Positions 28,510 through 41,516 are shown, numbered from the stretch's first letter. The stretch: 64,000 bases of DNA from Alcanivorax sp. REN37 (GCF_041102775.1 NZ_JBGCUO010000001.1:1550001-1614000); one strand, 5' to 3'. Translations and numbers: made by a program. Notes: generated from the sequence alone by a model not told the origin.

Positions 28510-28552
28510 TACGGTAGCGGGGCACAGGGAGGTGCCTGTTTTCCGGAAACGA

Positions 28553-28579
28553 AAAATGCCGCGTCATGCGCGGCATTTT
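28553..28579. terminator. Bidirectional terminator between clpA and infA
   Basis: A perfect 10-bp stem AAAATGCCGC/GCGGCATTTT with a seven-base loop lies between the convergent clpA and infA genes. A/T runs on both sides let it work in both directions. Confidence 0.9.
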
Positions 28580-28597
28580 CAATTTCCAGCGACGGTG

Positions 28598-28816
28598 TTA
28601 CTTCATGCGGAAGGTGATGCGGCCTTTGCTCAAGTCGTAAGGCGACATTTCAACCTTCACCCGGTCACCGGTGAGAATACGGATATAGTGCTTGCGCATT
28701 TTGCCTGAAATATGCGCGATAATTTCGTGGCCGTTATCCAGCCGCACTCGGAACATGGTATTGGGGAGCGTATCCACCACCACGCCTTCGAGTTCAATCT
28801 GCTCTTCTTTTGCCAT
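28598..28816 (-). CDS. infA: Translation initiation factor IF-1
   Basis: The 72-aa protein is a single S1/OB-fold domain and matches IF-1 throughout ('[20 protein letters not shown]', '[20 protein letters not shown]', 'RITFR'). It binds the ribosomal A site at initiation. It is the last gene of the leftward trxB-aat-bpt-infA set, with 86 bases between it and bpt. Confidence 0.98.
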   Translation of the reverse strand: MAKEEQIELEGVVVDTLPNTMFRVRLDNGHEIIAHISGKMRKHYIRILTGDRVKVEMSPYDLSKGRITFRMK

Positions 28817-28902
28817 GCAATCCTAAGCCCTGAAGGGTACTCAGCCTGAAAGGAGGCGTGATTGTGCCGTAAATGGCCTAAGGCTGCAAAGTCTTTGCCG
28901 GA

Positions 28903-29619
28903 TTACGGGAGCGGCGCATCCTGCCAGCGATCCTCAACGAAGATCTCCAGGGGCTGGAAGGCCGACTTATAGCGCATCTTGCGGCAGTTCTGAATCCAAT
29001 AGCCGAGGTAGACATAGGGCAGCTGGTGCTGCTGGCAGTAGTCGATTTGCCACAGGACTGCCAGGGTGCCAAGACCAAGCTCTGGCAGGCTAGGTTCATA
29101 GAAGGTGTAGACCGCGGACACACCGTCCTGCATCACATCGATCACTGCCACCGCCAGCAGGCGGCCATCGGCGTCACGGAAGCAGCAGAAGCGGGTGTCG
29201 CTCCAGCTCGACATCAGGAAGCTGGCGAACTGCTCCTGCGATGGCGGAAACATATCGCCGTCGCCGTGGCGCTCTTCAATGTAGCGGCTGTAAAGCTGGT
29301 ACAGCTCTTGGGTAAAGATCGGCGCGATCAATTCGACTTGTAGACCGGCATTGCGCTGGAGAATGCGGCGCTGGGCACGGCGCGGGGAAAATTCTGCCGC
29401 CCGCACGCGGGCCGGGATGCAGGCGGCGCATAGCTGGCAATGCGGGCGGTAGAGGTAGTCGCCGCTGCGGCGGAAGCCGAGCCGGGTCAGCTCGTCGTAA
29501 AGGCGCGGGGAAATCTGCGTTTTGGGATCGACAAACAGCGTCGTCGCCTGCTGTTCTTCCAGATAACTGCAGGCATGGGCGGGGGTACTGAAAAAACGCA
29601 GCGCGGAAAGATTGCTCAT
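28903..29619 (-). CDS. bpt: Aspartate/glutamate leucyltransferase Bpt (arginyltransferase family)
   Basis: The enzyme adds Leu from Leu-tRNA to proteins starting with Asp or Glu, creating primary N-degrons. The 238-aa ATE-family protein has the cysteine-rich N-terminal block 'YRPHCQLCAACIPARV', 'RHGDGDMFPP', the 'AVYTFYEPS' segment and the 'GYWIQNCRKMRYKSAFQPLE' C-terminal signature. Bacterial members with this size and place next to aat and clpS are usually leucyl- rather than arginyl-specific, as in Vibrio Bpt. It overlaps aat by four bases. Confidence 0.93.
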   Translation of the reverse strand: MSNLSALRFFSTPAHACSYLEEQQATTLFVDPKTQISPRLYDELTRLGFRRSGDYLYRPHCQLCAACIPARVRAAEFSPRRAQRRILQRNAGLQVELIAPIFTQELYQLYSRYIEERHGDGDMFPPSQEQFASFLMSSWSDTRFCCFRDADGRLLAVAVIDVMQDGVSAVYTFYEPSLPELGLGTLAVLWQIDYCQQHQLPYVYLGYWIQNCRKMRYKSAFQPLEIFVEDRWQDAPLP

Positions 29620-30392
29620 GGGGTCTCTATCTGGAGTGCGGACAAGCCGAAATCCAGTCTATAGCGCCGGCCATAATGCGCAAGCGGCGCTGGGGCATGG
29701 GGCCAACTCCAGTGCCCCGGTGGCACGGGCAGACGCTGCGCCAGCAGGGTTTCGAATGTGGCGCGAGGGACGCTGGCCGCGCCCAGTGAGACCAAGTGCG
29801 GGGTGCGTACTTGGCAGTCGACCAAACTGATGCGGTGTTCCTGATGCAGCGCGCACAACAGTGCCAGTGCCGCCTTGGAAGCATCCGCCACGGCACTGAA
29901 CATGGACTCACCGAAGAACACGCCGCCGAGGTGCACGCCATAGAAACCGCCTACCAGTCCGCCATCCTGCCAAACTTCCACACTGTGGGCATGGCCAGCG
30001 TGATGAAGCGCGACATAGGCGGCTTCGATATCAGCGGTAATCCAGGTGCCGTCCTGCCCGGGGCGCTCGCTGCCGGCACAGCGGGCGACCACCTGTTCAA
30101 AAGCGTGATCGAACGAGAACTGCCAGGGCTGGCGGCGCAGTTGTTTACGCAGACTGCGTGACAGATGGAACGCATCGGGTAGCAGCACCAGGCGCGGGGT
30201 GGGGCTCCACCACAGCACTGGCTGGCCATCGCTAAACCAAGGAAAGATGCCGCGTCGGTAGGCACGCAGTAGCGTCTCAACGCTGAGGTCGCCGCCGATC
30301 GCCAGCAGTCCATTGGGATCGTCGAGCGCGTCACCGGTGGCGGGGAAGTCCTGCCCCGGCAGCAGCCAGGGCAGGTGACGCAGATCGCGCAT
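29616..30392 (-). CDS. aat: Leucyl/phenylalanyl-tRNA--protein transferase Aat
   Basis: Aat adds Leu or Phe to proteins starting with Arg or Lys. The 258-aa product has the family signature 'GIFPWFSDGQPVLWWSPTPR' at about residues 48-67, the 'GGFYGVHLGGVFFGESMFS' core and 'LVDCQVRTPHLVSLGA'. Together with Bpt, ClpS and ClpA it gives both transferase arms and the recognition arm of the N-degron pathway within about 4.6 kb. It starts three bases after the trxB stop. Confidence 0.96.
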   Translation of the reverse strand: MRDLRHLPWLLPGQDFPATGDALDDPNGLLAIGGDLSVETLLRAYRRGIFPWFSDGQPVLWWSPTPRLVLLPDAFHLSRSLRKQLRRQPWQFSFDHAFEQVVARCAGSERPGQDGTWITADIEAAYVALHHAGHAHSVEVWQDGGLVGGFYGVHLGGVFFGESMFSAVADASKAALALLCALHQEHRISLVDCQVRTPHLVSLGAASVPRATFETLLAQRLPVPPGHWSWPHAPAPLAHYGRRYRLDFGLSALQIETP

Positions 30393-30395
30393 CGG

Positions 30396-31472
<1,077 letters not shown>

Positions 31473-31627
31473 TCAACGCCGATCGCGCAATGCTGTCCGG
31501 CTGGCCAGTGCCCCGGTGCAGGATTACCATAGGGCCTTTGCCGCAATGGTCGGGACGGTGTCGGTGGCAGCCGCCGGCCCCATCGCGTAAATTCTTCGCC
31601 CACCATCGACATGGCAGAGCACAACTG

Positions 31628-33949
31628 TTGAGCAAGTCCAAGGTACAGAGCGAGACCCCGGGATGGGTCACCCATCTGCAGCGCGGCCTGATGGAAGGCA
31701 TGATCATCGGTCTGCTCGCGCTGTCCCTCTATTTGTTGCTGGCCTTGGTGACCTACCACCATCAGGACCCGGGCTGGTCATTCACCACCCAAACTCAGGA
31801 AGTACGTAACGCTGGCGGCATGTTTGGCGCCTTTGCGGCGGACCTGTTGTTGTTCTTGTTTGGCTACCTCGCTTACCTGTTCCCATTCTTGGTGGCGTTT
31901 TGGGGCGTGCGCGTGCTGCGTGAACGCAAGGCTGGACTGGCCGGTAACTGGCCGATGTTCAGCCTGCGCTTGGTCGGCTTCGTGCTGACCATGGTGGCGG
32001 GCACTGGGCTGGCCTATATCCATTTTGGTAGTGCCAGCAGTCTGCTGCCGGCCAATACCGGCGGCATTCTTGGCCAGAGTGTTGGCCGCGCCGCGCTCAA
32101 TGGTTTCAACCTGACTGGCGGAAACCTGGTGCTGATCACGCTGTTTTTGATCGGCATGACCATCTTTACTGACCTGTCTTGGATCAAGCTCAGTGAGCGC
32201 ATCGGCGCCGGTGTGCTGTTGATGTCGCAGCGCATTCCGGCTTGGTTCAGCGCGCGCCGTGAGCGACGCGAGGATGACCGCCTGGCCAAGGTCGCGGTGG
32301 CGCAGCGCCGGGAAGTGGTGGAAGTGGCAAAGAAAAAAGCCGCCACCCGGGTGCCGCCATCGATCACACCGGCAGTAAAGAAAGTGGAAACCAGCGTGCG
32401 CGCCGAGAAGGAAAAGCAGCAGCCGCTGTTCGCCGCCACCCAGTCGGAAGGCGGCTTGCCATCGCTGGTGCTGCTGGATGCGGTGGAAGAGCAGAAGGGC
32501 GGTTATTCCGAAGAAACCCTGGATGCCATGTCGCGGCTGCTGGAAATCAAGCTGCGCGATTTCAATATCGAAGCCGAGGTGGTGGCGGTCCAACCGGGCC
32601 CGGTGATCACCCGCTTTGAGATCCAGCCGGCGGCCGGTATCAAGGTCAGCCGCATCACCAACTTGGCCAAGGACTTGGCGCGTTCGTTGGCGGTGATTTC
32701 GGTGCGTGTGGTCGAGGTGATTCCTGGCAAAACCACGGTGGGCATCGAAATCCCCAATGAGCAGCGCGAGATGATTCGCTTCACCGAAGCCGTAGCCAGC
32801 CGCGCCTTTGACGATTCCGCCTCGCCGCTGACATTGGCACTGGGTAAGGACATCAGCGGTCGCCCGGTGGTGGCCGATCTGGCCAAGATGCCGCACTTGC
32901 TGGTGGCGGGTACCACCGGCTCCGGTAAGTCGGTGGGCCTTAACGCCATGCTGCTGTCGATCCTGTTTAAGTCGCCGCCGGAAGATGTGCGGCTGATCAT
33001 GATTGACCCGAAAATGCTTGAACTGGCGGTGTACGACGGCATTCCGCACCTGCTTACCCCGGTGGTCACCGACATGAAAGAGGCCGCCAGCGCGCTGCGT
33101 TGGGGGGTGGGTGAAATGGAGCGTCGCTATCGCCTGATGGCGGCCATGGGCGTGCGCAACTTGGCCGGCTTCAACCGCAAAGTGGTTGAAGCCGAGAAGG
33201 CCGGCCAGCCCTTGAAAGACCCGATGTGGAAACCCAACGATCCGATGGACCTCACCGAAGAGGCGCCGCTGCTCGAAAAACTGCCTTACATTGTGATCGT
33301 GGTGGACGAGTTTGCCGACATGATGATGATCGTCGGCAAAAAGGTAGAAGAGCTGATCGCTCGGATCGCACAGAAGGCCCGTGCCGCTGGCATTCACTTG
33401 ATCCTGGCCACCCAGCGGCCATCGGTGGATGTGATCACCGGCCTGATCAAGGCCAACGTGCCGTCACGCATGGCGTTCCAAGTGTCGTCGAAGATCGATT
33501 CCCGCACGGTGCTGGATCAGGGCGGCGCCGAACAGCTGCTTGGTCACGGTGACATGCTGTATCTGCCGGTGGGTGTCAGTGTGCCGGAACGTGTGCACGG
33601 CGCTTTTGTCTCAGACGAGGAAGTGCACCGCGTGTGTGATGACTGGCGTGCCCGGGGCGAGCCGAATTACCTCCCGGAAGTACTGGAGGGTGACACCACC
33701 GGGCTCGGTGGTTTCGGTGACGGCGGCGAAGGCGGTGATGACGACGCCGAGCAGGACCCGCTGTACGACGAGGCGGTGGCCCATGTGATCGAGACCCGCC
33801 GGCCGTCGATTTCTGCGGTGCAACGCAAACTGAAGATCGGCTACAACCGCGCCGCCCGCTTGGTGGAGGCGATGGAAATGGCAGGCATCGTCACGCCGGC
33901 TGGCCACAACGGCCAGCGCGAAGTGATCGTGCCGGGATCGGATCGCTGA
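31628..33949 (+). CDS. ftsK: DNA translocase FtsK
   Basis: FtsK is a septal DNA pump that acts in chromosome dimer resolution. It has four N-terminal membrane segments (about residues 22-42, 67-92, 110-130 and 158-180) and a short Lys/Arg/Ala-rich linker (about 190-280). The RecA-like motor follows, with Walker A '[12 protein letters not shown]', Walker B '[13 protein letters not shown]' and '[20 protein letters not shown]'. The C-terminal winged-helix gamma domain '[20 protein letters not shown]' reads KOPS. The linker is short compared with E. coli (1329 aa). No ATG precedes the first membrane segment. The TTG at 31628 is the best start but lacks a clear ribosome site, so the start is uncertain. 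Confidence 0.95.
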   Translation: MSKSKVQSETPGWVTHLQRGLMEGMIIGLLALSLYLLLALVTYHHQDPGWSFTTQTQEVRNAGGMFGAFAADLLLFLFGYLAYLFPFLVAFWGVRVLRERKAGLAGNWPMFSLRLVGFVLTMVAGTGLAYIHFGSASSLLPANTGGILGQSVGRAALNGFNLTGGNLVLITLFLIGMTIFTDLSWIKLSERIGAGVLLMSQRIPAWFSARRERREDDRLAKVAVAQRREVVEVAKKKAATRVPPSITPAVKKVETSVRAEKEKQQPLFAATQSEGGLPSLVLLDAVEEQKGGYSEETLDAMSRLLEIKLRDFNIEAEVVAVQPGPVITRFEIQPAAGIKVSRITNLAKDLARSLAVISVRVVEVIPGKTTVGIEIPNEQREMIRFTEAVASRAFDDSASPLTLALGKDISGRPVVADLAKMPHLLVAGTTGSGKSVGLNAMLLSILFKSPPEDVRLIMIDPKMLELAVYDGIPHLLTPVVTDMKEAASALRWGVGEMERRYRLMAAMGVRNLAGFNRKVVEAEKAGQPLKDPMWKPNDPMDLTEEAPLLEKLPYIVIVVDEFADMMMIVGKKVEELIARIAQKARAAGIHLILATQRPSVDVITGLIKANVPSRMAFQVSSKIDSRTVLDQGGAEQLLGHGDMLYLPVGVSVPERVHGAFVSDEEVHRVCDDWRARGEPNYLPEVLEGDTTGLGGFGDGGEGGDDDAEQDPLYDEAVAHVIETRRPSISAVQRKLKIGYNRAARLVEAMEMAGIVTPAGHNGQREVIVPGSDR

Positions 33950-33966
33950 GGCGGAGTGCCAACCGG

Positions 33967-34582
33967 ATGAAAACACTGAACAAAGCAATCGGGCTACTGG
34001 CGCTGTGCGCGCCGGTGGCGTGGGCGGGGCCCACTGAAGATCTAGTGAAGATCCTCGCCGGCGTGCAGAGCATGCAGGCTGGTTTCGAACAGACCATTCT
34101 CGACCGTGGCGGTACGCGCTTGCAGCAGGCCGGCGGTGAATTAGCTGTGGCGCGGCCGAACCAGTTCTACTGGCACGCTGAGCAACCGTTCGAGCAGGTG
34201 ATCGTGTCCAATGGCCAGCGGGTGTCGATCTACGATGTGGACCTGGAGCAGGTGATCGAGCGGCCGTTGTCAGGGCAAATGGGGGCCACTCCGGCGCTGC
34301 TGTTCAGTGGCCAACCCGAGCAAGTGGCCACCGAATTCCGCGTGGAGTTAGGTGAGCAGGAAGGCAATCGGCGCACCTTCCGCTTGACCCCCACCGGCGA
34401 AGACCCGCTATTCACTGCGCTGGAAGTCAGCTTTGATGGCCAAGCGCCGGAAACCATGCGGCTCGAAGATGCGCTCGGACAGCAAACCATCATTGATTTC
34501 GTCGATGTGCGCCTGAACGGCAGTGTGGAGGCAGCGCTATTCCGCTTCACCCCGCCCGCCGGCGTGGATGTGATCCGCGAAG

Positions 34583-34590
<8 letters not shown>
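33967..34590 (+). CDS. lolA: Outer-membrane lipoprotein carrier protein LolA
   Basis: LolA is the periplasmic chaperone that carries lipoproteins from LolCDE to LolB. The 207-aa precursor has a signal peptide of about 20 residues ('GLLALCAPVAWA'), then the typical 'LVKILAGVQSMQAGFEQTI', 'ARPNQFYWHAEQPFEQVIVSNG' and 'DVDLEQV' blocks. It sits 17 bases after ftsK and overlaps rarA by eight bases. The many lipoproteins in this window would be its clients. Confidence 0.95.
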
Positions 34591-37293
<2,703 letters not shown>

Positions 37294-37294
37294 G

Positions 37295-38683
37295 GTGCAG
37301 ACACTGCCGTTGGCGTGGCGCCTTCAGGATCAATGGGTATTGCTGGTCGGTGGTGGTGACGCCGCGCTGCACAAGGCGCGGCTGCTGCGCCGTGCTGGGG
37401 CCCGTTTGCGATTGGTCGCCACCAGCGTCTTGCCGGAGCTGGGCGATCTGCTGCAAGACGGCGATGACTGGCGCCAACGTGGCTTCCAGCCCGGAGACCT
37501 TGACGGCGTGCTGTTGGCGGTCGTGGCAGACGACGACGCCGTTGCGCTGCAAGTCAGTGAAGTGGCGCGCGCTCAGGCCAAACCGCTCAATGTGGTGGAT
37601 CGTCCCGCGCTGTCCACGGTGCTGTTCCCGGCGTTGATCGACCGCGATCCGCTGGTAATCAGCATCAGCACTGGCGGTGCGTCGCCGGTGCTGGCGCGCT
37701 GGCTGCGCAGCCGTATCGAAAGTTGGTTGCCGGCGCGCTGGGGCGATGCCACCGCGTTGTTCGCCGAATACCGCGAGAGGGTGGCCAGCCGGTGGCCGCT
37801 GCTGTCTCAGCGCCGTGATTTTTGGGAACGACAGCTGGAAGGCCCCGCCATGGAGGCGGTGCTGGCCGGGCGTACTGACGACGCCCGCGACGCGCTGGAC
37901 CAAGCCTTGGCCGACACTGACGACCGCCGTGCGGGCGAGATTTATCTGGTCGGCGCCGGTCCCGGCGATCCCGACCTACTCACCTTCAAAGCGCTGCGAC
38001 TGTTGCAGAAAGCTGACGTGGTGGTTTACGACCGCTTGGTGTCGCCCGGCGTACTGGAGTTGGCGCGGCGCGATGCGGACCGCATCTACGTCGGCAAGAA
38101 ACGCTCTGACCACGTGGTGCCGCAGGAACAAATCAATGCGCTGTTGGTAGCGCTCGCGCGCGAGGGCAAGAAAGTCTGCCGGCTCAAGGGCGGCGATCCG
38201 TTCATTTTCGGCCGTGGCGGCGAAGAGCTGGCGGAAGCAGCGGCGGCCAATCTGCCAATCCAGGTGGTGCCGGGCATTACCGCCGCCTCAGGTTGTGCCG
38301 CTTATGCCGGCATCCCGCTGACCCATCGCGACCATGCCCAGTCAGTACGTTTCCTTACCGGTCACCGCAAGGAAAATGGCCGCTTGGATCTGCCTTGGGA
38401 GCAGCTCACCGACGCCCGTGAAACGCTGGTGTTCTACATGGGGCTGCTGAGTCTTCCGGATATCTGCGCAGCGCTGGTGGAAGCCGGTCGCAGCGCCGAG
38501 ACCCCGGCTGCGGTGGTCGCGCAAGGCACGCTGCCGAATCAGAAAGTGGTGGTCGGCAATCTGACAACGCTGACAGAACAGGTGGTGGCAGCGCAGGTGG
38601 AAGCGCCGTCGCTGCTGATCATCGGCAGCGTGGTGTCGCTGCACGGTACGCTGAACTGGTTCGGCGAGCTGCCGCAGGGATAA
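37295..38683 (+). CDS. cysG: Sirohaem synthase CysG (trifunctional)
   Basis: The protein combines precorrin-2 dehydrogenase/ferrochelatase (N-terminal) with uroporphyrinogen-III methyltransferase (C-terminal), making sirohaem for sulfite and nitrite reductases. The 462-aa product has the NAD motif 'LLVGGGDAALHKARLL', 'LVISISTGGASPVLARWLR' with the expected phospho-type Ser, then 'IYLVGAGPGDPDLLTFKAL' and 'RLKGGDPFIFGRGGEE' of the SAM methyltransferase. It starts with a GTG one base after the serS stop, with GGAG nearby. It converges on tusB. Confidence 0.96.
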   Translation: MQTLPLAWRLQDQWVLLVGGGDAALHKARLLRRAGARLRLVATSVLPELGDLLQDGDDWRQRGFQPGDLDGVLLAVVADDDAVALQVSEVARAQAKPLNVVDRPALSTVLFPALIDRDPLVISISTGGASPVLARWLRSRIESWLPARWGDATALFAEYRERVASRWPLLSQRRDFWERQLEGPAMEAVLAGRTDDARDALDQALADTDDRRAGEIYLVGAGPGDPDLLTFKALRLLQKADVVVYDRLVSPGVLELARRDADRIYVGKKRSDHVVPQEQINALLVALAREGKKVCRLKGGDPFIFGRGGEELAEAAAANLPIQVVPGITAASGCAAYAGIPLTHRDHAQSVRFLTGHRKENGRLDLPWEQLTDARETLVFYMGLLSLPDICAALVEAGRSAETPAAVVAQGTLPNQKVVVGNLTTLTEQVVAAQVEAPSLLIIGSVVSLHGTLNWFGELPQG

Positions 38684-38687
38684 AAGC

Positions 38688-38954
38688 TCACGGCCACCAG
38701 TTGAGGTGACGTGGGTAGCGCACACACAGCTCCGCCAGCGCTGCTGCATCCAATGACGGCGTAGCGGCGGCGCTGGGACCGAAGCAGTGGCAGGGCAGTG
38801 GCGTCGGCAACTGCGCCAGCAGCGCCGGATGGCGGGCGTGAAGCAGCCCGGCGTCGACCAGCAACAACGTGTCCTGGGGCCCGACGCTGGCGTGCAATTG
38901 CTGCAGTAAATCCTGCCGTGCCGGCGGGAAGCCCACCCAGTGCAAAGTGCCCAT
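38688..38954 (-). CDS. tusB: Sulfur relay protein TusB/DsrH-like
   Basis: The 88-aa product follows tusC and has the DsrH pattern 'GTLHWVGFPPARQDLLQQL' then 'DTLLLVDAGLLHAR', and a C-terminal Trp pair. It is more diverged than TusC and TusD, so the name rests partly on position. The start ATG at 38954 overlaps the tusC stop as ATGA. TusBCD form a hexamer that passes persulfide from TusA to TusE and then MnmA. Confidence 0.8.
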   Translation of the reverse strand: MGTLHWVGFPPARQDLLQQLHASVGPQDTLLLVDAGLLHARHPALLAQLPTPLPCHCFGPSAAATPSLDAAALAELCVRYPRHLNWWP

Positions 38955-39280
38955 CAAGACCATCCCAAACAGTGATCAGCATTGGCCAGCAGCTGCTGCA
39001 CACCGATGTCATCGACGACTTCGGCGGCCAATGCCTGTGCCTCCAGATGCAGCTGAGCCAATGAGTGGCTGGTGACGCGATGCTGCACACCGAACTCGCT
39101 CAGCATCGGCAGCAACTCTTGCAGTCGGCCTGCTGGGGTCTCGGCCAGTAGGAAGGCAGCATCTGCGCACCACAACCACGTCACCTGCTGACCGAACGCA
39201 GCAAGCGTCAGCGAAAGGTCGGCCAGTTCCGCCACCGCGTCGGCCTCTACGCTGCGTACCAACATAACGGTATGGCTCAT
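38954..39280 (-). CDS. tusC: Sulfur relay protein TusC/DsrF
   Basis: The 108-aa DsrE/F-like protein has 'VMLVRSVEADAVAELADLSLTL' and 'AFGQQVTWLWCADAAFLL', which follow the TusC pattern. It is the middle gene of tusDCB, starting three bases after the tusD stop. TusC has no catalytic Cys of its own; the Cys in 'LWCAD' is not in the position of the TusD active site. Confidence 0.87.
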   Translation of the reverse strand: MSHTVMLVRSVEADAVAELADLSLTLAAFGQQVTWLWCADAAFLLAETPAGRLQELLPMLSEFGVQHRVTSHSLAQLHLEAQALAAEVVDDIGVQQLLANADHCLGWS

Positions 39281-39283
39281 CGT

Positions 39284-39667
39284 TCAGGGCCCCAGGCTCA
39301 GGCTGCGGTCGCTGTGCACTAGGGCATCCGCCCATTGGCCGAGGCCGCCGAGTTGAAAGCCGGGCGCGAGATTGTCGCTGTCGAGCCCTTGGCGGGCGCT
39401 TTCATCGGCATCCACCACGCCTCGACGCAGCGCGGCGCTGACGCACACCACGGCATCCAGTTGATGCTCGACAATCAGTTTTTGCCAGCTTTGGCAGAGG
39501 GCGAGATGATCGGCACCGGTCAGGCGGTTGGCCAGCAGCACACCTTGGCGGTAGAAGAATAAGCGGACGATCTGATGTCCGCCCTGCAGCAGCGCCTGGG
39601 CCAGTTGCAGGGCGGTGGAGGCTGCCGGGTGGTCAGGCCCGGCAGTGATCATGAGACTAAAACGCAC
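39284..39667 (-). CDS. tusD: Sulfurtransferase complex subunit TusD/DsrE
   Basis: The 127-aa product begins at a GTG ('MRFSLMITAGPDHPAAS') and has the active-site Cys in 'DAVVCVSAALRRGVVD', matching TusD Cys78. This Cys carries the persulfide. It follows the yccA stop by four bases and leads tusC-tusB. In Pseudomonas and E. coli tusE or its homologue dsrC is usually close by; it is not found next to these genes here. Confidence 0.9.
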   Translation of the reverse strand: MRFSLMITAGPDHPAASTALQLAQALLQGGHQIVRLFFYRQGVLLANRLTGADHLALCQSWQKLIVEHQLDAVVCVSAALRRGVVDADESARQGLDSDNLAPGFQLGGLGQWADALVHSDRSLSLGP

Positions 39668-39671
39668 GGAC

Positions 39672-40349
39672 TCAGTCGTCGCCGCCGAAGACGCCGAGCA
39701 GGTGCAGCAGGCTCAGGAACAGGTTGTAGAGGCTGACAAACAGGGTCACGGTGGCGCGGATGTAGTTGTCCTCACCGCCGTTGATGATGGCGCTGGTCTG
39801 CCACAGGATCAGCAGCGAGGACAGCAACGCAAACATCGCAGACACCATCAGATGCAGCGCCGGAACTTTGAAGAACAGCCCGGCAATGGCGCCGACGAAG
39901 GCCACCAGCAGACCAACCATCAAGAAGCGACCGAGGAACGAGAAATCTTTGCGCGTCACCAGGGCAATGGCAGTCATGCCAGCAAACACCACTGCGGTCA
40001 TGGCCAGCGCCAGGAATACTGCGTCCATGCCGCCCGGCATCTGCGCGTAGGCATTGATCAGCGGGCCGGTGGTGAAGCCAAGCCAGCCGGTGATGCCGAA
40101 CACGGTAAGAATGCCCGCGGAGCTGTTTTCCAACTTGGCGTTGGCGAACAGCAGTACGAAGTACACCCCGATCACAATGAACGGGTTGATGAAGCCGATG
40201 CCCATGCTCATGGCAAACCAGGCGGCGACGGCAGACACCACCAACGACATGGACAGCAGTCCATAGGTGTTACGCAATACGGCCGCGGCGCGCTCATTGG
40301 CAGCGGTCTGCGCGTGGGCCTGGCCGACGTAGCGGTAGTCACGATCCAT
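39672..40349 (-). CDS. yccA: Bax inhibitor-1/YccA family membrane protein
   Basis: The 225-aa integral membrane protein has seven hydrophobic segments and family blocks 'LRNTYGLLSMSLVVSAVAAW' near residues 25-45 and 'YNLFLSLLHLLGVFGGDD' at the end. E. coli YccA binds and modulates the protease FtsH; the wider family (TMBIM) leaks protons or calcium. The ATG at 40349 has a GGGGA site. Its place before tusDCB is shared with Pseudomonas. Confidence 0.93.
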   Translation of the reverse strand: MDRDYRYVGQAHAQTAANERAAAVLRNTYGLLSMSLVVSAVAAWFAMSMGIGFINPFIVIGVYFVLLFANAKLENSSAGILTVFGITGWLGFTTGPLINAYAQMPGGMDAVFLALAMTAVVFAGMTAIALVTRKDFSFLGRFLMVGLLVAFVGAIAGLFFKVPALHLMVSAMFALLSSLLILWQTSAIINGGEDNYIRATVTLFVSLYNLFLSLLHLLGVFGGDD

Positions 40350-40436
40350 GGTCTTTCCCCAAGTGAGTGTTGAATCAGCGGAAATCATAGGGCCGCACCG
40401 CCGGAAAGCAAGAAAGCAGACGGCGAGTGGGGCGCT

Positions 40437-40826
40437 TTATTTGGACACTGTCGCCCACAACAGTTCCATCAGCGGCTGCGGACCCCAGTGCCAGCACACG
40501 ACCAAGGCGCCGAGGTGAAGCACTGCCGCCATCAGAAAGCGCTGTTGGTAGCTGTGCTTGCGCGTTTTGTGGTGAAACAGCCATTGCGCCGCCGCGCCGC
40601 CCGGCCAGCCGCCCAACAGATCAAGCAGTAACAGGCGCCGTTCCGGCACCCGTCGCCAGTCACGGTGCGCCGCCCACTTATCGAACCCGTAACACAGTGC
40701 TGTCAGGAGCGACAGCAGCAGGTGGTGGCCGGCCCAATAGGGTTCGATCAGGCCGCCCGATGCCAATGCCAGCAGCGCCGCCAGCAGCAGGCCCCCGCCA
40801 GCGGCCAGCCAAGGAGTGATGAACAT
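40437..40826 (-). CDS. DUF1294 family membrane protein
   Basis: The 129-aa membrane protein has the DUF1294 signature 'YGFDKWAAHRDWRRVPERRL', 'LLGGWPGGAAAQWLFHHKTRK' and 'SYQQRF' in the middle to C-terminal part, with three or four hydrophobic segments. Some relatives are fused to a cold-shock domain, which is absent here. The function is unknown. Confidence 0.85.
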   Translation of the reverse strand: MFITPWLAAGGGLLLAALLALASGGLIEPYWAGHHLLLSLLTALCYGFDKWAAHRDWRRVPERRLLLLDLLGGWPGGAAAQWLFHHKTRKHSYQQRFLMAAVLHLGALVVCWHWGPQPLMELLWATVSK

Positions 40827-40938
40827 AGGGTCGCCGCCTCACGCCGTAAAGCGCAGAAGGGTGCCAGAAACGGCATCTGGAACCCACCGCAAACGCAAGC
40901 CGAATGCGCTTCTTAACGCACCTTGTTCTCATTGGTTT

Positions 40939-40967
40939 TTCACTTAAGTGCTTGTTTGCAAAATAAT
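40939..40967 (+). promoter_or_regulatory. Candidate bacterioferritin promoter with overlapping palindrome
   Basis: TTCACT and AATAAT are separated by 17 bases in a locally AT-rich stretch. The perfect palindrome CACTTAAGTG at 40941-40950 overlaps the -35 element and could be an operator. It does not match a Fur box. Confidence 0.4.
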
Positions 40968-41028
40968 ACTTCCCACGCGGGAGCGCTTGACCAATAATGC
41001 GGGCCAGCTTGAAAAAAGGAGAATATCC

Positions 41029-41511
41029 ATGCGTGGCGACGCGGAAGTCATTGCCTATTTCAATATGCTCATCGGTGGCGAACTGGCCGCCCGCGATCAG
41101 TATTTGATCCATTCGCGCATGTATGAAGACTGGGGCTACACCCGTTTGTACGAGCGCCTGAACCACGAATCGGAGGAAGAAGGCCAGCACGCTGACGCGC
41201 TGATCCGCCGGGTATTGTTCCTTGAAGGCACGCCCAATATGGATCGCGATGCGCTGGACATCGGTACCGACGTGGTGAGTTGCCTAAAGAGCGACCTGGC
41301 GCTGGAGTACAAAGTGCGTGAGGCGCTGGCCAAGGGTGTGGCGCTGTGCGAAGCGCGCGGCGACTATGTCAGCCGCGATGTGTTGGTCAGCCAGATGGCC
41401 GACACCGAGGAAGATCACACCTACTGGTTGGAAAAGCAGTTGCGCTTGATTGAAACCTTGGGCGCGCAGAACTACCTGCAATCCCAACTGGGCGACAGCC
41501 CGGCAGTATGA
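41029..41511 (+). CDS. bfr: Bacterioferritin lacking the haem-ligand methionine
   Basis: This is an iron-storage 24-mer subunit. The 160-aa chain aligns without gaps to E. coli Bfr over the first 60 residues. The ferroxidase ligands are present: Glu18, Glu51 and His54, then the Glu in 'SDLALE', and the Glu and His in '[12 protein letters not shown]'. Residue 52, Met in E. coli Bfr and the axial haem-b ligand, is Gly here ('[11 protein letters not shown]'). The subunit should therefore oxidise iron but not bind haem in the classical way, like the haem-poor subunits of two-subunit bacterioferritins. The AAGGAG ribosome site is strong. The gene is not next to a bfd gene. Confidence 0.93.
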   Translation: MRGDAEVIAYFNMLIGGELAARDQYLIHSRMYEDWGYTRLYERLNHESEEEGQHADALIRRVLFLEGTPNMDRDALDIGTDVVSCLKSDLALEYKVREALAKGVALCEARGDYVSRDVLVSQMADTEEDHTYWLEKQLRLIETLGAQNYLQSQLGDSPAV

Positions 41512-41516
41512 CCCGT

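Noticed and set aside
31778-33397. A 539-codon frame antisense to ftsK
   Set aside because: The ftsK motor motifs on the plus strand are intact; the antisense product is His/Gln/Arg-rich with no family features.
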